Source: Pseudomonadota bacterium (GTDB lineage Bacteria; Pseudomonadota; Alphaproteobacteria; Rhizobiales; Hyphomicrobiaceae). Taken from it: a stretch of DNA of 64,000 bases. The translations under genes were made by a program, and so were the position numbers. How positions within the stretch are numbered: position 1 is the stretch's first letter; each line of letters starts with the position of its first letter. Location: assembly GCA_018242215.1 (NCBI GenBank), contig JAFECG010000024.1:186001-250000 (forward strand). The letters run 5' to 3'. Positions 29,340 to 35,592 of this stretch are shown here, in pieces. Under the pieces are notes generated by a model that did not search any database, was not told the DNA's origin, and saw only the letters and a program-made list of their open reading frames with translations.

Positions 29340-29408
29340 GCGCGGCCGTTTCCGTCATTGGAAGCGCGTGCGGATAATCAATGGTTTTTCCTAAGGCCCG
29401 AACCTTCC

Positions 29409-30062
29409 ATGCAAAACGTCGTCATCATCGATTACGGGTCGGGTAATCTCCACTCGGCCGCGAAGGCCTTTGAAAGCGCGGCGCGCGAGAGCTACGCCGG
29501 AGCCAGAATCATCGTCAGCCCGCGCCCCGAAGATGTGCTGCAAGCGGACCGGATCGTACTGCCGGGTGTCGGCGCTTACGGCGACTGCAAGCAAGGGCTC
29601 GAACGCGTGCCGGGATTGATCGACGCGCTGGAAGAGACGGTGCGGCAGAAGGGACGGCCGTTTCTGGGTATCTGCGTCGGCATGCAGCTTCTTTCCGAGC
29701 GGGGGCTCGAGTTCGTCGAGACGCCGGGGCTCGGATGGATCAAGGGCGAGGTGCGCGCGATCGTGTCAAATGATCCCGAGCTCAAAATTCCGCACATGGG
29801 GTGGAATACGCTCAACGTCGTCCACCCGCATGCCTTGCTCGACGGTATTCCGACCGGCCCCGACGGCTGGCACGCGTATTTCGTGCACTCGTTCGCCATG
29901 GTGCCGACGGAGCGGCGCGTCATCGTCGCCGAGACCGATTACGGCGGCCCCATCACGGCGCTGGTTGCGGACGGCAACATCGCCGGCACGCAGTTTCATC
30001 CTGAGAAGAGCCAAAAGCTCGGGCTGAAGCTGATTGCGAATTTTCTGAAGTGGACGCCGTAA
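29409..30062 (+). CDS. hisH: imidazole glycerol phosphate synthase, glutaminase subunit
   Basis: HisH splits glutamine and channels ammonia to HisF. The 217-residue protein has the triad Cys in LGICVGMQLL, the His-Glu in GTQFHPEKS, and IDYGSGNLHS at the start. The ATG at 29409 is the family start; the frame runs a little further 5'. hisA should follow directly in this order of bacteria but lies 5.5 kb away behind an accessory island. Confidence 0.96.
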   Translation: MQNVVIIDYGSGNLHSAAKAFESAARESYAGARIIVSPRPEDVLQADRIVLPGVGAYGDCKQGLERVPGLIDALEETVRQKGRPFLGICVGMQLLSERGLEFVETPGLGWIKGEVRAIVSNDPELKIPHMGWNTLNVVHPHALLDGIPTGPDGWHAYFVHSFAMVPTERRVIVAETDYGGPITALVADGNIAGTQFHPEKSQKLGLKLIANFLKWTP

Positions 30063-30070
30063 CTCCAACA

Positions 30071-30156
30071 TTGTCATCCCGCGCCGCGTGAAGCGACGAG
30101 GCGGGACCTAGAGGGGGGTCCCGGGTCTCGCAGGGGAGGCTCGCCCGGGATGACAA
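30071..30156. repeat. dispersed palindromic repeat after hisH
   Basis: TTGTCATCCCG (30071-30081) and CGGGATGACAA (30146-30156) are perfect inverted ends of a second copy of the family at 29244. It starts eight bases after the hisH stop, so it may also end transcription. It marks the left edge of the island. Confidence 0.7.
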
Positions 30157-30174
30157 ACGTCGCAATGACGTCAG

Positions 30175-30522
30175 TCACCGGGCCAACGTGCCGACAGCGG
30201 ACTGGATGGCGGTCCAGACCCCGCGCGGCATGTGCCACGAGGCGTCCGTGTCATCGTCCTCAAGACGGCCTTCGAGCCAGCTCAGCCGGGCCGTGAGCGC
30301 AGCGTCGGTACGGCCAAGCTCGTGGACGACCAGCTCGTCGGGGTGATCGAAGAGGATCGCGAGGCGGCGCCTGATCTGCTCGGCGCCGAGCCAAGTCTTG
30401 ACGTACCAGACGCCGTTTCCGGCAGGAGCATATTGAGTGGCGATGTAGGGGAGCGAGAAGGTCACCGTCCAGGTGTCCTGGTTGGCGGATCGGGGGGCGT
30501 GGTGGAGAAGGAAGGTCTTCAT
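30175..30522 (-). CDS. small protein, SinR/Cas2-like fold (distal of two)
   Basis: This 115-residue protein of unknown function begins MKTFLLHH, has GVWYVKTWLGAEQIRRRLAIL in the middle, and then DELVVHELGRTDAALTARLSWL. This layout (short beta start, W-Y/L-V strand, helix with EQIRxxL, then a D-E/D-L strand) matches the SinR-like relatives of Cas2. It parallels the next gene upstream on the strand, most clearly at WYV and at AAxTxxLxW. There is no cas gene or CRISPR array here, so adaptation is not implied. Fold assignment is from motif reading only. Confidence 0.6.
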   Translation of the reverse strand: MKTFLLHHAPRSANQDTWTVTFSLPYIATQYAPAGNGVWYVKTWLGAEQIRRRLAILFDHPDELVVHELGRTDAALTARLSWLEGRLEDDDTDASWHMPRGVWTAIQSAVGTLAR

Positions 30523-30747
30523 GGCGTTCATCCGGTCGGGGGCTCGGGGAGGGGATTACGGATACGCAGGAACGCAACGCGACGGGGGCAATTTCGGCTT
30601 TTAAAGGGGAGCCGGGGATCATGAACCGCTGAGGGAGATCTTGGGCATGATCCCCGGGTCTCCAACGTCGGCCTCTGGACGGGACCCGTTGGGAACGGCA
30701 GGGGGGAGAAGGACCCGCCCCGCCCAAAGACCGGAATTCGTCTCGTC

Positions 30748-31116
30748 TCAGCCCGCTTTTGCGAACGGCAGCTCGGGCTCCATCGGCTCGGCGGCCGGAG
30801 TTGCCGGCGACGGGAACGCGATGATGTTGCCATCGGGCGCGAGATCGAAGCCCGGGCGGCGCTGGCGGAACCAGCGAAGCGAGGTGTTGGTCATGGCAGC
30901 TTCGCGCTTCGTCGCCTGGATCAGGAGCCCATCGTCCTCCGCAAGCATCTCCCGGAGTTCCGTCTCAAGCTCGACTTCCTCACGATCCGACATCACGTAC
31001 CAGGTGTTCGAGAGAGGGCGCGCCCACTTTTCCCCGAGGCCCATGATGACCTGGGCGAGGACGTGCTGATTGCGGGTCGGATGGGCGAGGTCGTACGAGA
31101 TGAGGTAAGTGCGCAT
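30748..31116 (-). CDS. small protein, SinR/Cas2-like fold (proximal of two)
   Basis: This 122-residue protein begins MRTYLISYDLAHPTRNQHV, which is close to the start of SinR family proteins (MKTYLISYDL). NTWYVMSD, then EVELETELREML, and EDDGLLIQATKREAAMT follow. The fold is the small ferredoxin-like one shared with Cas2 and VapD nucleases; catalysis is unknown. A Pro/Ala-rich tail ends the protein. The ATG at 31116 has AGGAGA upstream. Two GTTC-N7-GTTC sites lie 78-140 bases upstream, so this gene may be under LexA control. It probably leads the pair with the gene at 30175. Confidence 0.7.
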   Translation of the reverse strand: MRTYLISYDLAHPTRNQHVLAQVIMGLGEKWARPLSNTWYVMSDREEVELETELREMLAEDDGLLIQATKREAAMTNTSLRWFRQRRPGFDLAPDGNIIAFPSPATPAAEPMEPELPFAKAG

Positions 31117-31193
31117 GGGGGCTCTCCTAGTGTTGCGGGGAGGGTCTAACACGCTACTCTGACCCGGGATCGGCGCCTCTTTTAGGGCGTCGT

Positions 31194-31208
31194 GAACATA
31201 GGAAGAAC
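31194..31208 (-). promoter_or_regulatory. candidate LexA (SOS) box 1
   Basis: On the minus strand it reads GTTC, seven bases, GTTC, the direct-repeat LexA site known from alphaproteobacteria. It is 78 bases before the start of the SinR-like gene and points the same way. Confidence 0.6.
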
Positions 31209-31240
31209 ATGCCACGACTCAGGACGGTTGTCCAGCATTT

Positions 31241-31255
31241 GTTCTAAAATTGTTC
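31241..31255 (+). promoter_or_regulatory. candidate LexA (SOS) box 2
   Basis: GTTC-TAAAATT-GTTC is a second full match, in the opposite sense, 33 bases from the first. Its A/T-rich spacer and flanking T's are like strong alphaproteobacterial SOS boxes. It ends four bases before the target duplication of the IS1595 element. Confidence 0.65.
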
Positions 31256-31259
31256 TTTC

Positions 31260-31267
31260 TAAAACCT
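31260..31267. repeat. 8-bp target-site duplication, left copy
   Basis: TAAAACCT stands directly outside the left inverted repeat of the transposon and is repeated exactly at 34717-34724 outside the right one. Eight bases is the usual duplication length of the IS1595 family. Confidence 0.95.
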
Positions 31268-31292
31268 GGCGATATTATACTTGCCAAACCCA
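31268..31292 (+). repeat. left inverted repeat of the IS1595 element
   Basis: It starts GGCGATATTATACTT and ends CCAAACCCA. TATTAT (31273-31278) can serve as an inward -10; TTGTTC (31250-31255), outside the element and part of SOS box 2, is exactly 17 bases upstream of it. Confidence 0.95.
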
Positions 31293-31329
31293 CAGCGAAG
31301 CACTACATTGGGATCAATAGGAGATTCCA

Positions 31330-32271
31330 ATGTCGCTCATCAGCCAGAAGCACCTGCAAGACGAAGCCGAAGCCTACAAGTGGGTGGAGGCCCGGATCTG
31401 GCCGAACGGCGCCCAGTGCCCCCACTGCTTTGAGCAAAAGCGCGTCTCCAAGATGGAAGGCAAAGCCACCCGCTTTGGCCTCTATAAGTGCTACGCCTGC
31501 CGCAAGCAGTTCCGGGTGACTGTGGGAACCATTTTCGAGAAGTCCCACGTTCCGCTGCACCTGTGGTTGCAGGCCTTCTATCTGGTCGCCGGATCGAAGA
31601 AGGGCATCAGCGCGAACCAGCTTCACCGTACCCTGGGCGTGACCCTCAAAACCGCTTGGTTCATGGGCCATCGTATCCGGGAAGCCATGCGGTCAGGCTC
31701 TCTTACCCCTCCGATGGGCGGCGAAGGCAGCGTTGTGGAAGTGGACGAGACCATTCACGGCCGCGCTGCGACCCATCCCAAGGGCCGTGGCAAGTTCCAT
31801 GTCTCGCAGCACAAGAACATCATTCTGTCGCTGGTCGAGCGTGGCGGGAACGTCCGGAGCTACCACGTGTCTGGTGCGACCGTCGGTGAGGTCATCCCGA
31901 TTGTGAACGCCAATGTTCGCAAAGAAACCTTCATCATGACTGACAGCGCCCAACTCTATAAGCGCCAGCTTTCAAACTTCGCCCGTCATGACCGGGTGGA
32001 CCACACTTCGAAAGAATACGTCCGATATGTCGAAGGAGCACCGACCATCCACACCAATACTGTCGAAGGATATTTCAGCCTCTTCAAGCGCGGGATGCGT
32101 GGTGTCTACCAGCACTGCAAAGAGAAGCACTTGCACCGTTATCTGGCGGAATTTGACTTCCGGTATAACAACCGGATCGGCCTTGGCGTGACCGATGAGG
32201 CCCGCGCCATGAAAATGGTCAAAGGTGCTCAGGGCAAACGGTTGACCTATCGAACGACTGGTCGGGCCTGA
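31330..32271 (+). CDS. IS1595 family transposase
   Basis: This 313-residue transposase has an N-terminal zinc ribbon with C30-x2-C33 and C54-x2-C57 (CPHC, CYAC), the QKHLQDEAEAYKWVEARIWP start, and an ISXO2-like catalytic domain. Acidic residues sit in VVEVDET (D139), IMTDSAQ (D205) and HTNTVEGYF (E246), followed by FKRGMRGVYQHCKEKHLHRYL and FDFRYNNR. The catalytic set appears complete, so the element may be active. The start is 37 bases inside the left end. Confidence 0.95.
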   Translation: MSLISQKHLQDEAEAYKWVEARIWPNGAQCPHCFEQKRVSKMEGKATRFGLYKCYACRKQFRVTVGTIFEKSHVPLHLWLQAFYLVAGSKKGISANQLHRTLGVTLKTAWFMGHRIREAMRSGSLTPPMGGEGSVVEVDETIHGRAATHPKGRGKFHVSQHKNIILSLVERGGNVRSYHVSGATVGEVIPIVNANVRKETFIMTDSAQLYKRQLSNFARHDRVDHTSKEYVRYVEGAPTIHTNTVEGYFSLFKRGMRGVYQHCKEKHLHRYLAEFDFRYNNRIGLGVTDEARAMKMVKGAQGKRLTYRTTGRA

Positions 32272-32430
32272 TCCCACGGTTGATGATCGAGCGCGCAAAC
32301 GCCAGAACAGCCGCGCCAAATAGTATCTATGCAACCCGACTGCTACATATAGTGATGCGCGCGAAGTCAAGACACCAATGCCAAAAGTTGGTGCGTTGAC
32401 GCTTTTTCAATACCGACAGATATTGTCCGT

Positions 32431-32592
32431 GCTCGAATCATTCGAGCAAAAGGAAACCCCACCCGTTTCTGAGACGGATGGGGCCGATAGAAACCGCTTG
32501 GTCGGGCGGCGTTTTGTGATCACGAAGCAGAGAGTGAGTCACCCGTGACTCAAAGTCAAGCCCGACCAAGCCTTTTTAAAAAGGCTTGTAAT
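32431..32592 (+). other. cluster of perfect inverted repeats in the transposon (candidate ncRNA or attenuator)
   Basis: This non-coding part of the 321-base gap after the transposase holds five structures: GCTCGAA/TTCGAGC at 32431-32447; a hairpin CCCCA...TGGGG at 32457-32483; a perfect 12-bp pair GCTTGGTCGGGC (32496-32507) and GCCCGACCAAGC (32560-32571); inside it TGAGTCAC/GTGACTCA at 32535-32552; and a 22-bp palindrome at 32567-32588 made of arms CAAGCCTTTTT and AAAAAGGCTTG. The last contains the AAGG ribosome-binding site of the HTH gene. It may be a terminator plus translational switch, a small RNA, or a DNA binding region. The rest of the gap (32272-32430) shows nothing. Confidence 0.6.
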
Positions 32593-32796
32593 ATGAAAGA
32601 TATACGTAGACCGAGTTACAAGCTCACATTTGAAGATGCGGTGGAAATTTGGCTGAGACTTTGGCGAGGAGATTTTCAAAATCGAATCGCCGCTGACTAC
32701 GATGTGAACCCTGGCAGGGTGAATGAAGTTGCCAAGGAACACACGCATGTTGGCAGCCGCTTGGCCGCTCTGTTGAAGTTGAAAAAATCGGCGTAA
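32593..32796 (+). CDS. small helix-turn-helix protein, transposon passenger
   Basis: This 67-residue protein (MKDIRRPSYKLTFEDAV...) has a helix-turn-helix of resolvase/homeodomain-like kind: LTFEDAVEIWLRLWRGDFQNRIAADYDVNPGRVNEV in pieces, with IAADYDVNPGRVNEV as the turn and recognition helix. A close pattern (LTEDDAVDIWIARW ... RRYACDPRRLYEIW ... GSR) is in the chromosomal gene at 34784. It may regulate the passengers. Base composition is visibly A/T-richer than the host genes. The ATG at 32593 has AAGG inside a palindrome. Confidence 0.7.
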   Translation: MKDIRRPSYKLTFEDAVEIWLRLWRGDFQNRIAADYDVNPGRVNEVAKEHTHVGSRLAALLKLKKSA

Positions 32797-32840
32797 AGTT
32801 ATTGTCGGCGCAGTCATCATCGGCTGCGCCGAATTCCGAT

Positions 32841-33014
32841 ATGGACGCCATGCCCAAACGCAAAGAACCTGAGCTAGACCCCAAAGAGCAGTTCAAGCGG
32901 TTTCAGGAAACCGCGAAGGAACATGGGGTAGATAAGCGCGAAACGGAAATCGAGTCCGCGTTCACCTCGATCGCTGAGCGATCGGCAAAACAAAAACTAA
33001 AGAAGGGCAGCTAA
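32841..33014 (+). CDS. 57-residue protein, transposon passenger
   Basis: This is a small, charged, helical protein. From MPKRKEPELDPKEQFKRF it reads like a widespread type of tiny proteins with the PKRKEPELxPxEQFKRF start, often seen with mobile elements. No function is known. The start may be 32841 or 32850. It follows the HTH gene by 44 bases and its last 18 bases overlap the end of the minus-strand HEPN-like gene. Confidence 0.6.
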   Translation: MDAMPKRKEPELDPKEQFKRFQETAKEHGVDKRETEIESAFTSIAERSAKQKLKKGS

Positions 33015-33833
33015 GTGGCGCATGAACACTTTGCATGCTTCAAACACCTCCGACGCCTCATCAGGAGTGTACTTTTCCAAGGGGTGCATCGTCTTGTTAC
33101 GCCAAGCCTGTTTAACGTGGTAGAGATTGGCGTGAACTTCTGACCAGCCATCTCGGCTATCGCCCTTGGGCATTAGTTCGATTTTTCCTCCAATGTCGCT
33201 CAGTAGCTTGCCCCACTCCTTTTCGACCTTTCCCACGCCAAGTTTTGCGGCCAATTTTTGAACCGCTGATTCCATCGCGCGCATAAGATGGAGGACGCTT
33301 GCTGTGCCCTGCTCTAGCGCAAGGCACCTCGAAGCACTTTCGAGATCGTATGCGCTTTCAGAAAACTTCTCGGCTAAGAACGCAGCGGGCGCATCTGATT
33401 GCGTTTGCGGCGTCGGCCAATACTTCGAGTATGTATCCGACATGCAAAACATGAGCTTAGATTCGAATTCCGTCTCTATACGTGACCTAAGCTCCCGGAC
33501 ATGAGACTTAACTAGTCCGCTAACGGCGTCAAAATCGGCGGGAGTAATAACGGCTCCCTTGAAAATGAACTCTATCTCTCTGGCCTTTTTCAGCGAAACA
33601 GGCATGCGGAGCTCTTCAAGTTGGCTGCACAGACCGGCCACCTGTCTCGCTAAATATCCCCGTCTCGTTGGCTCTAAGACCGAGTTGGAGTCTTGCATCA
33701 GCTCCAGTTGTCCTAGAGTGCCCAAGACGCCTACGAACTTGTCGGCGTAAAATCTCAGCATATCCCAACGGCTCATACGCCCGTGGGGAAGCGGTTCGCA
33801 CTGCTGCGACGGGCTAGGCGCTAGCGCATTCAT
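32997..33833 (-). CDS. HEPN-like protein, transposon passenger
   Basis: This 278-residue helical protein has a C-terminal segment HLMRAMESAVQKLAAKL, then HANLYHVKQAWRNKTMHP, then EEVFEACKVFMRHL-like EASEVFEACKVFMRHL. The R245-N-K-T-M-H250 sequence is an R-x4-H motif with Asn after Arg, the hallmark of HEPN ribonucleases. HEPN domains occur in toxins, abortive-infection proteins and CRISPR RNases. The N-terminal half has no known domain. It begins at the base right after the stop of the DUF3800 gene, so they are coupled. RNase activity is inference. Confidence 0.7.
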   Translation of the reverse strand: MNALAPSPSQQCEPLPHGRMSRWDMLRFYADKFVGVLGTLGQLELMQDSNSVLEPTRRGYLARQVAGLCSQLEELRMPVSLKKAREIEFIFKGAVITPADFDAVSGLVKSHVRELRSRIETEFESKLMFCMSDTYSKYWPTPQTQSDAPAAFLAEKFSESAYDLESASRCLALEQGTASVLHLMRAMESAVQKLAAKLGVGKVEKEWGKLLSDIGGKIELMPKGDSRDGWSEVHANLYHVKQAWRNKTMHPLEKYTPDEASEVFEACKVFMRHLAALL

Positions 33834-34667
33834 CTAGCGCGAATTCTCCGACAGTCGCTTGTGAAATCGCTCAACGGCGCTCTTCATTCCACCGCCGGAA
33901 AAACACCCTCCGAGGCTGGCGGTCATGCTGTTCCGCGAAATGGCGCGCCATAAAACTGGGCGGTCCACCAGGCGGTGCCGGTCAACCGGATATTCCGTCT
34001 CACGCCACCAATTGTAAAACTCATAGGCCAGCAAATCGGCCATCTGCAACGGCATCACCGCACGCGGGGAATCGATGGCCAGCAGGCCGATGTAGTCGGA
34101 GAAATCGCCGTCGGCCCGATACCGCTTGTGTACATCGCTGACCCGCTGGTTATATTCGCCGTGGGCGATCATGGGGGTGACTTTTGGCGCGTTGACGCCT
34201 TTCGCCCAGTAATAGAGCGCGCCCATCGCGTAATCGAAGCAAAGATCAAACGGAGTGGGAAACCGAGCGAGATATTCAGGTGTGGCGTACCTGTAGAAGT
34301 CCTCGTTCACGACCGCCGCCCAGATCGGTTGATACGAGTCTTTGCTCATCGCCGTGGCAAACCGCATAGGCGCATCGCGACAGACGTGAAGAGAAACCTT
34401 CTCCCATTCCTCTTTGCAGTTGGCGACGTCCACGGCGTGGAACCATGTTACGCCATACTGGTGATAATCCGCGAGCGTATCGGCCCATTGGGCTTCCAGG
34501 GCTGCGATATCCTTTTCGCTGGCCACGAAGCCGCCGATCGCCGTGACCCGGGAATCCGCGTGCGTGCCGCTGTCGTCAAAGAATGCCCGCACCATGGCGA
34601 TCGCCTTCACCGGATCGGAAGGATCACAGATCAGCGCCACAATCTCTGAGATGGATAGATGACGCAT
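33834..34667 (-). CDS. DUF3800 family protein, transposon passenger
   Basis: This 277-residue protein has FFDDSGTHADSRVTAIGGFVAS at residues 29-50 in pieces, the D-[DE]-S-G start of DUF3800, and a late acidic motif PLQMADLLAYEFYNWW (D211), which together mark this family. It is thought to have an RNase H-like fold. HAVDVANCKEEWEK lies between. The start may be 34667 or 34595; the second is nearer the family's beginning. The 5' end is only 24 bases from the right inverted repeat, so the promoter must lie in or beyond it. It is paired with the HEPN-like gene. Confidence 0.75.
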   Translation of the reverse strand: MRHLSISEIVALICDPSDPVKAIAMVRAFFDDSGTHADSRVTAIGGFVASEKDIAALEAQWADTLADYHQYGVTWFHAVDVANCKEEWEKVSLHVCRDAPMRFATAMSKDSYQPIWAAVVNEDFYRYATPEYLARFPTPFDLCFDYAMGALYYWAKGVNAPKVTPMIAHGEYNQRVSDVHKRYRADGDFSDYIGLLAIDSPRAVMPLQMADLLAYEFYNWWRETEYPVDRHRLVDRPVLWRAISRNSMTASLGGCFSGGGMKSAVERFHKRLSENSR

Positions 34668-34691
34668 TAGACGTCACCGTATCGCAATTTT

Positions 34692-34716
34692 TGGGTTTGG
34701 GAAGTATAATATCGCC
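34692..34716 (-). repeat. right inverted repeat of the IS1595 element
   Basis: It reads TGGGTTTGGGAAGTATAATA on the plus strand and is the mirror of 31268-31292 with one mismatch. Read inward it also offers TATTAT as a -10 for the DUF3800 gene, but no -35 is visible outside. Confidence 0.95.
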
Positions 34717-34724
34717 TAAAACCT
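34717..34724. repeat. 8-bp target-site duplication, right copy
   Basis: TAAAACCT, identical to 31260-31267. Joining the two flanks rebuilds the site before insertion, just beyond SOS box 2. Confidence 0.95.
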
Positions 34725-34783
34725 TAATATCGATGTGCACGCAACTCTTAAAAAATGCGCAAAAGAGGGGCTTTTCAGGGCCT

Positions 34784-35098
34784 TCAGACCTCGGGGAAGA
34801 GGCTCAACTGATTCGGGTGCGGCGCCGTCGGGATGCGCCGGTGCGGGCCCGGATCGAAGCGGCCATCGAGGCCGGGAAAGCGGCGCTGGAATTCGGCGAT
34901 GGCTCGGGTGCGGCTGCCCGGAAAGCGTATCTCTTCCCAGATTTCGTAAAGCCGGCGCGGGTCGCAGGCGTAGCGGCGCTGGAGATCCGTCGGGCGGATG
35001 CGCATCCACCGCGCGATCCAGATGTCGACGGCGTCGTCCTCGGTCAAAGGGCGCCGGGCAACGGCGGGCGGGGGCTCAACGAGAAACGCGGTTGTCAT
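34784..35098 (-). CDS. small HTH-like protein, relative of the transposon passenger
   Basis: This 104-residue protein has LTEDDAVDIWIARWMRIRPTDL then RRYACDPRRLYEIWEEIRFPGSR, a likely helix-turn-helix, and a Pro/Arg-rich tail ending NQLSLFPEV. It shares the pattern LTxEDAVxIW...W...Y..(N/D)P.R..E...GSR with the HTH passenger at 32593. It is on the same strand as the SinR-like pair; before the transposon arrived its end was about 440 bases from their promoter. Function unknown. Confidence 0.6.
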   Translation of the reverse strand: MTTAFLVEPPPAVARRPLTEDDAVDIWIARWMRIRPTDLQRRYACDPRRLYEIWEEIRFPGSRTRAIAEFQRRFPGLDGRFDPGPHRRIPTAPHPNQLSLFPEV

Positions 35099-35186
35099 CG
35101 GTAGACTTCGCAATGCTGAACTTGATACGGACGCGAGGTTGCCCATCCTTGGGCACTAATCAGCGCTTTAACCAGTGGTTCGTGGC

Positions 35187-35586
35187 ATGAAGCACGATGA
35201 CATGCGATCTATCGCTCACAATGTCGCCGATTCTTTGGCAAGTGGTTGCAGTTTATTGGTCGGCTATTACCACACAGGGTTGTATTACCGTCAATTTTTT
35301 GACAGGCGCGGTGTCAAAGGGTCTGGTTTCGCCGGTGCTGGCGGGTGCCATAGCTGCTTTTCCTGATGCCGTGTCGAAGCTTTGCTCCAATCACGGCGGG
35401 TCGCTTAGCGATTTTCAACGGCTTGAGGCCACCTATTGGGCGGGGCATCTGCGGCGCGTTACGGTTTGTATCGAGGATAAGCTGGGCAATCGGTCATCGG
35501 ACGAGTATGCGGGAGTACCGGCAGCACGGGTGAAAAGCGTCGATGCTCTGGGGCGTGCTCGAAAATTTCCTACACAACGGGGCTAA
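35187..35586 (+). pseudogene. small gene broken by a frameshift
   Basis: Two frames that overlap near 35270-35285 read as one protein: first MKHDDMRSIAHNVADSLAS and GCSLLVGYYHT, then in the next frame ITVNFLTGAV, LAGAIAAFPDAVSKL, and VTVCIEDKLGNRSSDEYAG. Neither half alone is a full domain, and there is a likely loss of some residues at the joint. It looks like a remnant of a small accessory protein; the function is unknown. It lies between the HTH-like gene and hisA. Confidence 0.4.
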
Positions 35587-35592
35587 CCACCA

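Larger units (their letters stand above)
31268..34716 (+). mobile_element. IS1595-family transposon with passenger genes (3449 bp)
   Basis: The ends are exact: inverted repeats at 31268-31292 and 34692-34716 match at 24 of 25 positions, and both are flanked by TAAAACCT. The element holds an intact IS1595-type transposase, a region of inverted repeats, an HTH protein, a 57-residue protein, and a minus-strand pair (HEPN-like and DUF3800). IS1595 elements are normally 0.7-1.1 kb, but subgroups with passenger genes are known. Identical duplications and near-identical ends suggest a recent insertion. It sits in the accessory island between hisH and hisA. Confidence 0.95.

Noticed and set aside
30175-31116. 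A CRISPR-Cas remnant, because of the Cas2-like proteins
   Set aside because: No cas1, no effector, no direct-repeat array in the window. The SinR-like relatives of Cas2 are common without CRISPR.
34692-34740. A full promoter for the DUF3800 gene across the right end
   Set aside because: A TATTAT is present inward, but the bases 17 upstream (ATCGAT) are no -35.
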